A stretch of 64,000 bases of DNA from Arcticibacter pallidicorallinus (GTDB lineage: Bacteria; Bacteroidota; Bacteroidia; Sphingobacteriales; Sphingobacteriaceae), in assembly GCF_003002875.1 (NCBI RefSeq), contig NZ_PVTH01000012.1, positions 40,452 through 104,451 of the forward strand. Direction: 5' to 3'. The position numbers and the translations under genes are program-made. Every line of letters begins with the position of its first letter. The first letter of the stretch is position 1. A model generated the notes under the pieces. It saw only the letters and a program-made list of their open reading frames with translations. It searched no databases and was not told where the DNA came from. This document shows, piece by piece, positions 26,575-34,411 of the stretch.

Positions 26575-27924
26575 ATGAAAACTGATTTACTATCAATTGC
26601 GAAAAAAGCAGCGCTGGCGGCAATCCTGATAAGCCCTGCACTTGTAAATGCACAAGACAGGAACTGGACCAACATGAGGTCTTATGATCAAAGCGGCATC
26701 AATGTATTTGAAGCACCTAAAGATACATTAACTGAGTTCGACGGCTTAAAAGTGAAGTTCGGAGCAGGCTTTACTCAGTCTTTCCAAGGCTTAAAGCATG
26801 AGAACACTGCCAATAACCTGTACAAAATGAGCCCGGGCTTTAACACCGCTAATGCAAATCTCTTCATGGACGTGCAGTTAGCCGATGGTATCCGCCTGAA
26901 CCTGACTAGTTATTTATCTTCCCGCCACCACAATGAAACCTGGGTAAAGGGTGGTTATATCCAGTTTGACAAGCTTCCTTTTAACGGAAAGATCTGGGAT
27001 GATATCATGAAAGTCACAACGATCAAGATCGGTCATACTGAAATCAACTATGGCGATCAGCACTTCCGCAGATCAGATGGTGGGCAAACACTTCAAAACC
27101 CATTTGTTGAAAACTATATCATGGACGCATTTGCAACCGAGATTGGTGGAGAGGTTTATGTACGTCAGGGCAATGCATTCGGAATGCTGGGTGTATCTAA
27201 CGGATTAATCAAAGGAAATATTGACAGTGTCACTGTAGGAAGAGATGCACAAGGCAACATCGTAGACGATAACCTCCGCAAATCTCCTTCTATCTATGGA
27301 AAAATCGGATACGATGCACAAGTTGACGAAAATGTACGCATCCGTGTAGCTGGATCTTACTACCATAATAATAGTGCAGGTAATAATGGTAACACTTTAT
27401 ATGGTGGCGACCGTACCGGATCTAATTACTTTATGGTAATGGAGCAGATTGCGACAGTTGCCGGTGCACCTATCAATCCTGCACCAACTTACGCTTCTGC
27501 AGCTTTCTCAGGACGTTTCAACCCAGGCTTCACAAAGAAAATTGACGCTTTCCAATTCAATGGATTTGTTAAAACTTACGGTCTGGAGATTTTCGGAACT
27601 TACGAAATTGCAAAAGGAAGAACTAAATCAGAAGCAGACTCAAGAGATGCTAAACAATTTGCAATCGAGGGTGTGTACAGATTCGGACAAAAAGAGAACG
27701 TTTTCATCGGCGCACGTTACAATACAGTAACAGCTGAGTTGGCAGGAAGTCCGGAAGATATTAAGATCGACCGTGCATCATTCGCAGCAGGCTGGTTCCT
27801 TACAAGAAACGTACTTTTAAAAGGCGAATACGTAAACCAGAAATATAAAGATTTTGCAGTAACAGACTATAGAAACGGTGGCAAGTTCAATGGCTACGTG
27901 ATTCAGGCTGTAGTAGGATTCTAA
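26575..27924 (+). CDS. predicted outer-membrane beta-barrel protein
   Basis: 449 residues with a signal peptide (cleavage near VNAQ, about residue 26). The rest alternates short amphipathic strands such as GLKVKFGAGFTQSFQG, NVRIRVAGSYYHNNS, KENVFIGARYNTVTAEL and VLLKGEYVNQKYKDF. The last residues (GYVIQAVVGF) end in Phe, as usual for barrel proteins recognised by the BAM complex. I infer a porin-like channel but recognise no named family. It appears cotranscribed with the upstream yceI and is followed by a terminator. Confidence 0.75.
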   Translation: MKTDLLSIAKKAALAAILISPALVNAQDRNWTNMRSYDQSGINVFEAPKDTLTEFDGLKVKFGAGFTQSFQGLKHENTANNLYKMSPGFNTANANLFMDVQLADGIRLNLTSYLSSRHHNETWVKGGYIQFDKLPFNGKIWDDIMKVTTIKIGHTEINYGDQHFRRSDGGQTLQNPFVENYIMDAFATEIGGEVYVRQGNAFGMLGVSNGLIKGNIDSVTVGRDAQGNIVDDNLRKSPSIYGKIGYDAQVDENVRIRVAGSYYHNNSAGNNGNTLYGGDRTGSNYFMVMEQIATVAGAPINPAPTYASAAFSGRFNPGFTKKIDAFQFNGFVKTYGLEIFGTYEIAKGRTKSEADSRDAKQFAIEGVYRFGQKENVFIGARYNTVTAELAGSPEDIKIDRASFAAGWFLTRNVLLKGEYVNQKYKDFAVTDYRNGGKFNGYVIQAVVGF

Positions 27925-27946
27925 TAAACGGTTCTTTTGAACTAGT

Positions 27947-27987
27947 AAAGTCAGGTTGAGCCTTCAACCTGACTTTTATTTTTTATT
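27947..27987 (+). terminator. rho-independent terminator
   Basis: 11-bp stem (AAAGTCAGGTT and complement) with an 8-nt loop, followed by TTTTATTTTTT. It ends the yceI-barrel transcript 22 bp after the barrel stop. Confidence 0.88.
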
Positions 27988-28027
27988 ATTGCGTTGTTCC
28001 GGACTCATCAGCCCCAAGACATAACAC

Positions 28028-28639
28028 ATGAAATGCCTGGTTATATATTCATTCGCCCTCTTGACATTCCTGCTGTCTAGCTTCTCGCTTCACAAGTCCT
28101 CACCGGCACCAACGCGTTGGGTAGTAATGAATGGCGGGTCTTTGAGAGTGAAAGGCACCACAAACATCAATACTTTTAACTGCGATATAAGCGGTTACAG
28201 TACTCCCGATACCATATTATTATATAGAGGTCAGATGCAAGAAGGTCTTTTGCCGCTCAGAGGCAGAATTGGTCTTAATGTGAAGCTTTTCGACTGCCAC
28301 CATGCCGTCATGACAGCCGACCTTCGTAAAACACTAAAAGCAAAAGAGTTTCCCCAACTGAAGATCATCTTTATCAGTCTGGAGAAATTTCCCAACCTTA
28401 GTTCCAGAGAAAGTAAAATAAAAGGAACGGTTGATATCGAGCTCGCCGGTAAGGTAAAACGCTTTCTCGTCGACTACACATTCAAGCTGGATAACCAGCG
28501 GAACATTCAGCTCTTGGGTGAGCGGGATGTTAATTTTTCTGATTTCGGACTTACTCCACCCAGGAAGCTAGGTGGAATGATACAGACAGATAATAAACTG
28601 AGCGTCGAGTTCAAGCTTACGCTTAAGCCTCTTAGCTAA
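28028..28639 (+). CDS. second YceI-like periplasmic protein
   Basis: 203 residues with a signal peptide (hydrophobic residues 3-20). It is a diverged YceI domain: GGSLRVKGTTNINTFNCDIS, LRKTLKAKEFPQLKIIFISL (about 98-117), SKIKGTVDIELAGKVKRFLV and the C-terminal NFSDFGLTPPRKLGGMIQTD. The order of motifs matches the first YceI protein, but identity looks low, so this is an old paralogue and not a recent duplication. It may bind a lipid-like ligand in the periplasm. Confidence 0.83.
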   Translation: MKCLVIYSFALLTFLLSSFSLHKSSPAPTRWVVMNGGSLRVKGTTNINTFNCDISGYSTPDTILLYRGQMQEGLLPLRGRIGLNVKLFDCHHAVMTADLRKTLKAKEFPQLKIIFISLEKFPNLSSRESKIKGTVDIELAGKVKRFLVDYTFKLDNQRNIQLLGERDVNFSDFGLTPPRKLGGMIQTDNKLSVEFKLTLKPLS

Positions 28640-28652
28640 CACGCCTGTACAC

Positions 28653-29060
28653 CTAGGGATTAATCTTCGCCAATACAATTCCGGCAACCGTTGCCTGAAG
28701 TAAGCCATAAATAAACCAGCTGGCTACCATTATAACGGTAATGTCCATCGCACTGAAGGTAATCCACATGACTGGCACTAGTGCAACCAGCCCATATACA
28801 AAGCCGAACTCAATTCCCCTTAAAACGAAGTTCCCTTTAAACAGGCCCTTGAATCTGTCCCAAAACCATGACAAGGCCATACTGATAATAAAGGCGTGTA
28901 AGTAAAACAGAACATCACGACTACCGTCTGAATTAAATAATGGGTTATTATAATCCAAAAACAATTCCGGAAAGAATCTGATCGATAGAAATAGCCCTCC
29001 GTAGCTAATTATGAATAAGATAATTCCGATGACTAATCCGTTCAAAACGACTCTTTTCAT
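28653..29060 (-). CDS. four-helix integral membrane protein, function unknown
   Basis: 135 residues with four hydrophobic segments (about residues 5-27, 50-65, 80-100 and 105-130). No catalytic motif is seen. It converges with the second yceI gene (14 bp apart) and diverges from the gene at 29167. I do not recognise the family. Confidence 0.7.
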   Translation of the reverse strand: MKRVVLNGLVIGIILFIISYGGLFLSIRFFPELFLDYNNPLFNSDGSRDVLFYLHAFIISMALSWFWDRFKGLFKGNFVLRGIEFGFVYGLVALVPVMWITFSAMDITVIMVASWFIYGLLQATVAGIVLAKINP

Positions 29061-29093
29061 TGCATTTTTATTTATTCTCTATATCAGCAAGTT

Positions 29094-29111
29094 AAATGAC
29101 TTGTGTCATTT
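29094..29111. promoter_or_regulatory. dyad AAATGAC-N4-GTCATTT between divergent genes
   Basis: Perfect 7+7 inverted repeat with a 4-nt spacer, centred 43 bp from the start of the gene at 29060 and 65 bp from that at 29167. It shares the TGAC-N4-GTCA core with the site upstream of pta, and may be a Crp/Fnr-type operator. Confidence 0.4.
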
Positions 29112-29166
29112 TTACCCGGCAAAAATAACCTCATTTTTATACTTATCATTATTTAATATCAATATT

Positions 29167-29607
29167 ATGAAAGCGGAAACAACATCACTGGCAGGGACAG
29201 GTTCCAACATTCAAGGACTTTATCTCTCATCAAGAAACTGGCTATCATATATCGATTTTTTCGAGGATGAAATTAAGTTTCTAAACAAACTGATGCTGAA
29301 ATTTTTCATGGTCGAACTTAATGATGACAGGATCAATAAAATTCAATTAATCAACTGTTCGATCAATTCTCTGGACCGTAAGAAGAATACCGTCCTAAGC
29401 AAAATATTCTGTCACCAGGCCAATCTGAAAGCGACAATTGAAGAACTGATGGATTTAAGTGAAAACTACCTCACTGTTCAGCATGAGTCCATACAACAAG
29501 ATGTTATGGCACTGCAAACGACCCTGGATGAAATAAAAGCGGATCTGTACCTGATCACCGAGGCTCAGATCAAACAGTCACGCTGGGAAAGCAGCATGAC
29601 CGGATAA
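29167..29607 (+). CDS. small helical cytoplasmic protein, function unknown
   Basis: 146 residues from the ATG at 29167. An upstream in-frame ATG at 29011 would run through the divergent promoter region and into the neighbouring gene. The protein is mostly predicted helix with heptad-like patterns (FEDEIKFLNKLMLKFFMVEL, DVMALQTTLDEIKADLYLI), suggesting a coiled-coil bundle. No signal peptide or known domain was seen. Confidence 0.65.
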   Translation: MKAETTSLAGTGSNIQGLYLSSRNWLSYIDFFEDEIKFLNKLMLKFFMVELNDDRINKIQLINCSINSLDRKKNTVLSKIFCHQANLKATIEELMDLSENYLTVQHESIQQDVMALQTTLDEIKADLYLITEAQIKQSRWESSMTG

Positions 29608-29636
29608 TCCAGCTAAATCTTAGCAACCATCAATGG

Positions 29637-30272
29637 CTATCTTTCTGCGCCCTCTGCAATAGAAACACCGCTGGACTCATCAAGCGAAGCAAGTGTTATG
29701 TTTTTTGCTGCTATATACTCATTTAAGGTTTTAATGATTGTGTACTTAAAATTATAAGGAAACTTACAAACCTTTTTATCCAGGGGCTTTTTATAGGTAT
29801 CCGTTATAGTATATACGGAATCAATGAGCAAAAATTCCTCATTATAATAGCCGATGCTGTTCTCCATCGCGGCACCATGCGTACAACCGTTGTTCAGGAA
29901 ATTATTCTGCCTTTGAAACGCAAATAACCTACCATCTGCATCGAAATAGCTTTTGTAAGCGATAAACCACTCACTGGTGGCATTATACGGCATTTCAGAT
30001 ATAAACAACACTCTTCCCGTAGTATCCCGAAGCAGATTATACGTCGTCTCAATATTTCTTGGATATCCCCTGTCCTTTACTACCTGAAGCTCACGTTTCC
30101 CTTTAACCTTTACCAGTACCTGAAGCGTACTGTCAGACATCATATTGTCTATATCTCTTTTCAGCGTCACAAGCTCTTTAAGAGTTGCATCCTCCTCCTT
30201 ATTCTGTGAAGAACTCGAGCAGGACGTGTACAGAAGCGCAAGCATGGCCAGGCCTATTAAATAGTGTTTCAT
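29637..30272 (-). CDS. predicted lipoprotein, function unknown
   Basis: 211 residues from the Met at 30272 (an alternative Met lies 9 bp upstream). The signal peptide ends in the lipobox LYTSC (Cys about residue 18), followed by serines and an acidic stretch. The body is beta-rich, with GRVLFISEMPYNATSEWFIA and YKSYFDADGRLFAFQRQNNF. I recognise no family. It is a single gene convergent with the gene at 29167. Confidence 0.7.
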   Translation of the reverse strand: MKHYLIGLAMLALLYTSCSSSSQNKEEDATLKELVTLKRDIDNMMSDSTLQVLVKVKGKRELQVVKDRGYPRNIETTYNLLRDTTGRVLFISEMPYNATSEWFIAYKSYFDADGRLFAFQRQNNFLNNGCTHGAAMENSIGYYNEEFLLIDSVYTITDTYKKPLDKKVCKFPYNFKYTIIKTLNEYIAAKNITLASLDESSGVSIAEGAER

Positions 30273-30378
30273 CTCGAACATGCGTTTAAGAGCTCAAGTT
30301 ACCGCTTTCTCCCGTACTTATCAAAGTATAAATTGTTGAAAATTATATCTAACTTGGCAATGAATAATACAACATATA

Positions 30379-31593
30379 TTGACTTTCCAGGATTTTAATT
30401 TCGAAGAGCAGCTACTTGATGGCATTCTAAGCATGGGTTATAAAGAACCCACTCCCATTCAGCAGCAAACAATACCCTTAATTCTTCAAGGGAAAGACCT
30501 GATTGCCTGCGCCCAGACAGGTACCGGAAAAACCGCATCGTATTTGCTCCCTGTTTTAAACAGCATATCTAAAACTGATAAAAAACATACCCATACGCTC
30601 ATCCTTGCACCAACACGTGAGCTGGCCCAACAGATTGACCAGCAGGTTGAAGGACTCGGATATTTCACAGGCATCAGCTCCGTAGCAGTCTATGGCGGAG
30701 GCGACGGCATCGTGTACGGCCAGCAGCAGCGCGCCTTAAAAGACGGTGTGGATATCGTCATTGCCACACCGGGCAGGTTGATTGCCCATCTCAATTCCGG
30801 AACGTTTAAGGCAGAACATCTGGAATGTCTGATCCTCGACGAAGCAGACCGGATGATGGATATGGGCTTTCTGGATGATATCATGCGCATCATCAGCTTT
30901 CTCCCAAAAAATAGACAGACGGTCATGTTCTCCGCGACCATGCCGCCGAAGATCAGAAAGCTCGCCACATCTATTCTCAACAAACCTGAACAAGTGACAA
31001 TGGCTGTTTCACAGCCGGCAGCTGGCATCGACCAACAGATTTATAAGGTTGCCGATAGCCAGAAGATCCCATTGATCACCTTGCTGCTTCAGAAAAATGA
31101 ATACCAGAGCGTAATCATTTTCGCATCTACCAAAGATAAAGTAAAAGCACTTTACAAATCCTTAAAGGCTATACATATACAGGCAAAGCCATTTCATTCA
31201 GACCTTGATCAGTCAGAACGTGAAGAAATCATGCTGTCTTTCAGAAACAGAAAGTTAAGGGTACTGATTGGAACAGACGTCATTTCCCGGGGAATTGATG
31301 TTGAAGGCATCAGCCTTGTTTTAAACTTTGACGTCCCGGGTGATGCCGAAGACTATATTCACCGCGTAGGAAGAACTGCACGCGCTGAGACTACCGGAAC
31401 TGCCATCACGTTTGTGAACGAGAAAGATGTGCGTAAGCTCAGCAATATCGAAGCACTGATCGGCAGGCCGATTCCTCATACACCTCTCCCTCCCGAAATT
31501 GGCGAAGAACCTGTTTTTAAGGCCGCTAGCCCGGGACTCAAAACCAAGAAAAAGAAAAAATTCGTTAAGCGTCCGAAGGAAAGTTCCGCCTAA
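30379..31593 (+). CDS. DEAD-box RNA helicase, RhlE-like
   Basis: 404 residues. It starts at TTG (30379): an in-frame TGA lies 18 bp upstream and no ATG gives the conserved N-terminus MTFQDFNFEEQLLDGI. Motifs in order: Q motif PTPIQQQTIP, I AQTGTGKT, Ia PTRELAQQ, Ib TPGRL, II DEAD, III SAT, IV IIFASTKDK, V GTDVISRGIDVEG, VI YIHRVGRTARA. The C-terminus is a short basic tail (KTKKKKKFVKRPKE). It unwinds structured RNA, probably in ribosome assembly or mRNA turnover. Confidence 0.96.
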   Translation: MTFQDFNFEEQLLDGILSMGYKEPTPIQQQTIPLILQGKDLIACAQTGTGKTASYLLPVLNSISKTDKKHTHTLILAPTRELAQQIDQQVEGLGYFTGISSVAVYGGGDGIVYGQQQRALKDGVDIVIATPGRLIAHLNSGTFKAEHLECLILDEADRMMDMGFLDDIMRIISFLPKNRQTVMFSATMPPKIRKLATSILNKPEQVTMAVSQPAAGIDQQIYKVADSQKIPLITLLLQKNEYQSVIIFASTKDKVKALYKSLKAIHIQAKPFHSDLDQSEREEIMLSFRNRKLRVLIGTDVISRGIDVEGISLVLNFDVPGDAEDYIHRVGRTARAETTGTAITFVNEKDVRKLSNIEALIGRPIPHTPLPPEIGEEPVFKAASPGLKTKKKKKFVKRPKESSA

Positions 31594-31684
31594 TCTCTCC
31601 GTTGAGTCTTCTCGCTGAACTGATGCACGTTTACGATGGGTTCAGACTTAATTAAAATATTCACGTACGTTAAATTTAAAAAGC

Positions 31685-32098
31685 ATGAGTATCATTAAAG
31701 AATTCAAGGAATTTGCAGTTAGAGGTAATGTCATCGACCTCGCAGTCGGTGTTATTATCGGAGCTGCCTTTGGAAAAATCGTCACTTCTTTAGTTGACGA
31801 TATTATCATGCCTCCTATAGGATATCTGACAGGGGGCATTGATTTTGCTGACAAGGTGTTAGTTCTCAAAGAAGGAGATGCGGCGAATAAAATTGCGGAG
31901 GTGTCTGTTAAGTATGGCCAGTTCTTAAACACCCTGATCCAGTTCCTTATTGTGGCATTTTGTATCTTCCTCATTGTTAAGGCCATCAACTCCATGAAAA
32001 GAAAAGAGGAGGTTGCTCCAAGCATCCCTACTCCTCCAAGTAAAGAGGAAGTACTTCTTACTCAAATACGCGATATACTGAGAGAAAAAAAAGACTGA
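31685..32098 (+). CDS. mscL: large-conductance mechanosensitive channel
   Basis: 137 residues, normal size. The N-terminal amphipathic helix [20 protein letters not shown] leads into TM1 with the pore-lining [22 protein letters not shown]2 is [18 protein letters not shown], followed by a charged cytoplasmic helix ([18 protein letters not shown]). Opens under membrane tension to release solutes during hypo-osmotic shock. Single gene; the stop is 8 bp from the convergent small secreted protein. Confidence 0.97.
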   Translation: MSIIKEFKEFAVRGNVIDLAVGVIIGAAFGKIVTSLVDDIIMPPIGYLTGGIDFADKVLVLKEGDAANKIAEVSVKYGQFLNTLIQFLIVAFCIFLIVKAINSMKRKEEVAPSIPTPPSKEEVLLTQIRDILREKKD

Positions 32099-32106
32099 GT
32101 GCGCTA

Positions 32107-32391
32107 CTAGTAAGCGAACACCCAGTTTAGTTTCTTTTGCAGGCCAGGCGCAGACGCCGGCCTGTACCTTTTTGAATGCTTCCTGATGGAAGACACCTCA
32201 GAAGCGGGACGAGCAAGCAGACTGTCCACCACAACTTTATTAAGCTTCTCCATTTTGGGTTTCGCAAAATTCGGAGACACCTTGACCGAGCCCACTGCCG
32301 CAATCGTCTCCGGAACCGTCTTATCAGCTTTTCCGGAAGCGTTTAATTGTAAGGAAATCAGCAAAAATAGTATAGTAAAAAGTCTATTCAT
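32107..32391 (-). CDS. small secreted basic protein, function unknown
   Basis: 94 residues from the ATG at 32391; longer in-frame extensions have no plausible N-terminus. The signal peptide is MNRLFTILFLLISLQLNASG. The mature part is short and basic (KPKMEKLNKVVVDSLLARPA, KHSKRYRPASAPGLQKK). Unrecognised family. The clear signal peptide supports a real gene. Confidence 0.6.
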   Translation of the reverse strand: MNRLFTILFLLISLQLNASGKADKTVPETIAAVGSVKVSPNFAKPKMEKLNKVVVDSLLARPASEVSSIRKHSKRYRPASAPGLQKKLNWVFAY

Positions 32392-32467
32392 ATCATTTTT
32401 TGTGGCGGCAAAGGTAATCAGAAAGAACCATGAAAACCTCCACAGAAATGTAAGATTATCCTGTGAG

Positions 32468-32818
32468 CTAAACTCTGGAATGAGAGCTGAGCTTGCATTT
32501 TTGGTGTTTACCGAATATAAGATAGAGACCGATCGCGAGAAGGATAGCAGGGAATACCAATTTCCCGGTAAACAGATGAGGATCGATCTCGCCAGCCAGA
32601 AATGCCAGACCAGTCGCGATAAACAAGTATGCGCCAGCCTTTCTGAAGTTATGCTTGACGCCACTGATAACACCTATCACGATCAGGATCATCGGCCAGC
32701 TCATGAGCCACCCAGGAACAATATCGACTGCCCCTAACGTATGCATTAAGAGAATTATGCCGAATAAAATAAACAAAATGCCGGCTATCATACCCGTCCC
32801 TAGTTTTTGATTTTCCAT
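32468..32818 (-). CDS. LiaI/LiaF-like transmembrane protein
   Basis: 116 residues with four hydrophobic segments. The repeated pattern GILFILFGIILLMHTLGAVD / WPMILIVIGVISG / AILLAIGLYLIFG matches the LiaI-LiaF-like transmembrane region found in small envelope proteins (DUF5668-like). The cytoplasmic C-terminal domain of LiaF is missing. Possibly an envelope-stress or membrane-organising protein. Confidence 0.7.
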   Translation of the reverse strand: MENQKLGTGMIAGILFILFGIILLMHTLGAVDIVPGWLMSWPMILIVIGVISGVKHNFRKAGAYLFIATGLAFLAGEIDPHLFTGKLVFPAILLAIGLYLIFGKHQKCKLSSHSRV

Positions 32819-32947
32819 TTGAATGCGTTTTAATAACTATTTATTATTCAAAGGTAAATCCCATCCAACGCCTACCCAATAACCTTTAGGCAAGACCATT
32901 AAAATTCTCGGTAAACAGCCGGAACAGACAGGTGAAAACAGACGAGA

Positions 32948-32990
32948 TAAAAAAAAAGCGAAATCCGTTCAGACTTCGCTCTCTTTTTTT
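32948..32990 (-). terminator. terminator after the OsmC gene
   Basis: 6-bp stem AGCGAA/TTCGCT around a 12-nt loop, with an A run on one side and T run on the other, so it can work in both directions. It begins 12 bp after the OsmC stop on the minus strand. Confidence 0.7.
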
Positions 32991-33001
32991 CATATACCGC
33001 T

Positions 33002-33415
33002 TTAGCTTAACAACTTGGCCTCAGACGAAATCGCCGTATTTAGCAGTTTGCTGATGGGACAATTCTCTTCTGCATCCTTAACAGCAGCTTGAAACTCCTC
33101 AGCTGAAATATCCGGAACTGAACCTTCAACAATCAAGTGAGATTTAGTCACCGCGCCGTTTTCAAAAGTTATATCACAACGGGTACTCAGTTGCTCTGCA
33201 GTAAAACCTTTTTCATTTAGAACAAAGCTTAGCTTCATCGTAAAACATCCCGCATGAGCTGCAGCTATCAGTTCTTCAGGGTTCGTTCCTATTCCATCCT
33301 CGAAGCGGGAATGGAATGAATACTGTGTATTATCCAATACAGTACTTTGAGTCGTCAAATTACCATTTCCATCTTTGCCGGATCCATTCCAGACAGCAGT
33401 TGCATTTCTTATCAT
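33002..33415 (-). CDS. OsmC family peroxiredoxin
   Basis: 137 residues. Both redox cysteines are seen: the Cys in AAHAGCFTMKL (about residue 57) and the one in EENCPISKLL (about residue 121), with Arg/Glu context FEDGIGTNPEELIAAAHAG typical of OsmC. These thiol peroxidases reduce organic hydroperoxides. Single gene with its own terminator. Confidence 0.93.
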   Translation of the reverse strand: MIRNATAVWNGSGKDGNGNLTTQSTVLDNTQYSFHSRFEDGIGTNPEELIAAAHAGCFTMKLSFVLNEKGFTAEQLSTRCDITFENGAVTKSHLIVEGSVPDISAEEFQAAVKDAEENCPISKLLNTAISSEAKLLS

Positions 33416-33555
33416 AATATCTTGGTTATATTATAGTGTTAACGGTTATGGTCAAGCTTGGTTTGACTTAAAACATCCTGTTTTGTACGAATATATAGAT
33501 TCAACCCCTTTAAAAACCAAATAAACGATGATATAACAGTTGACAAAGTGTTAAT

Positions 33556-33702
33556 ATGAGCATTATTTCTAGCTCTGAGATTAAAAATTTTGCAATCGGC
33601 ATCGATTTACATTATACAATTGATAAAAATTCAAAAGATCGATTAAAATATTTGCAAGAAATCAGCCTTGACATTATCTTTGTATCAAGCAAAAGGAAAT
33701 AA
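33556..33702 (+). CDS. possible 48-residue protein
   Basis: ATG at 33556, stop TAA at 33700. The peptide starts MSIISSSEIKNFAIGIDLHY and ends FVSSKRK; composition is protein-like (amphipathic, Lys/Asp-rich). No Shine-Dalgarno is seen, and the reading frame overlaps the small-RNA promoter at 33652-33682. It may be chance in AT-rich DNA. Confidence 0.2.
   Translation: MSIISSSEIKNFAIGIDLHYTIDKNSKDRLKYLQEISLDIIFVSSKRK
33652..33682 (+). promoter_or_regulatory. promoter of the small RNA
   Basis: TTG at 33652-33654 and TATCTTTG at 33675-33682, an exact TAnnTTTG match, 20 bp apart. The same 20-bp spacing occurs in the promoter at 39198-39228. Predicted transcription start about 33689. Confidence 0.65.
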
Positions 33703-33836
33703 ATGCTTAAACACTGTAGAGTGGTGAAACGGGATGAACTCCTGAAGGTTCGACTCCTTCTCTAACAGCTCCTTTCAATAATTTAGGTTTATAATTGGTT
33801 AGTTTGAGCTCTCGCCCATCGAGAGCTTATTTTTTT
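33690..33836 (+). ncRNA. candidate small RNA with a tRNA-like T arm
   Basis: About 147 nt between a consensus promoter and a strong terminator, with no reading frame of its own. Helices that can be drawn: outer stem 33692-33697 with 33770-33775 (AAAGGA/TCCTTT); inner stem 33714-33721 with 33760-33768 (CTGTAGAG/CTCTAACAG, one bulged A); hairpin CGGGA-TGAAC-TCCTG (33730-33744); and hairpin GAAGG-TTCGACT-CCTTC (33744-33760). The last is a 5-bp stem with a 7-nt loop, which looks like a tRNA T arm. There is no full cloverleaf or anticodon loop, and no CCA end. I cannot match it to a known class. Confidence 0.6.
33807..33836 (+). terminator. terminator of the small RNA
   Basis: 8-bp perfect stem AGCTCTCG/CGAGAGCT with a 5-nt loop, then TTA and seven T. 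It has a T-run only on the plus strand, so it does not serve the DUF2147 gene on the minus strand. Confidence 0.85.
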
Positions 33837-33846
33837 GTCCCTTATT

Positions 33847-34275
33847 TTAAAGCCTTACCATTGTTTCTGTCTTACCAATGAAGCTAAAGCCCAGATATCC
33901 CCTTATCGAAAGTTTTCCATCCTGGGATAAGGAAAGTTTGCAGTCATAGGTTTTACCCGAACGCGGATCGTAGATTTTACCTCCTGTCCACACCCCGTTA
34001 TTATAGCTAAAGTTCCTTAAAATTTCCAGTCCTTCCAGCTCCCTGTCCCGTTTTTCAGGCTCCGGATTCTTCTCATCCTTCCGAACTTTTCCGTCTTTGT
34101 CATACGGGTCCTTCAGCCAGTAAAGCTTTCCAAAAAAGTGTTGCCCCTTTTTGTAGATCATGACTTTCGCCTCTCCTTTGTGATCTCCCCACTTACCCAC
34201 GATACCATTCTCATCACCCGCGAAAATAAATCCGGGCAACTGCAATAGCATCAACAAAATCAAAAATCTCTTCAT
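33847..34275 (-). CDS. DUF2147 family secreted protein
   Basis: 142 residues from the Met at 34275, which begins a clear signal peptide (MKRFLILLMLLQLPGFIFAG); an upstream Met adds 9 residues without improving it. The DUF2147 pattern is recognised from GIVGKWGDHKGEAKVMIYKK, FGKLYWLKDPYDKDG, GGKIYDPRSGKTYDCKLSLS and LSIRGYLGFSFIGKTETMVR. It is a periplasmic beta-barrel-like domain of unknown function. Confidence 0.85.
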   Translation of the reverse strand: MKRFLILLMLLQLPGFIFAGDENGIVGKWGDHKGEAKVMIYKKGQHFFGKLYWLKDPYDKDGKVRKDEKNPEPEKRDRELEGLEILRNFSYNNGVWTGGKIYDPRSGKTYDCKLSLSQDGKLSIRGYLGFSFIGKTETMVRL

Positions 34276-34411
34276 AGCTAGTACTCTTTTTTCTAAATAC
34301 ACACTTTGATGACATTTGTTTAATTATAGCCGACAATTCCTTAACTCGGGATAGTGTCTGGCTCAACGATAAAGAACTTTCGAAATCTTTACTTGAACAT
34401 CTCCTTAAACA

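Larger units (their letters stand above)
33416..33846. other. 431-bp intergenic region containing a small-RNA unit
   Basis: The left part (33416-33555) is AT-rich with no clear element. A 48-codon reading frame runs from 33556 to 33702, and from about 33690 there is a promoter-to-terminator small-RNA unit on the plus strand. Confidence 0.7.

Noticed and set aside
33714..33768. tRNA or tmRNA end in the small-RNA region
   Set aside because: A T-arm-like hairpin is present, but there is no anticodon arm with a 7-nt loop, no proper D arm and no CCA or matching acceptor pair; listed as an unclassified RNA instead.
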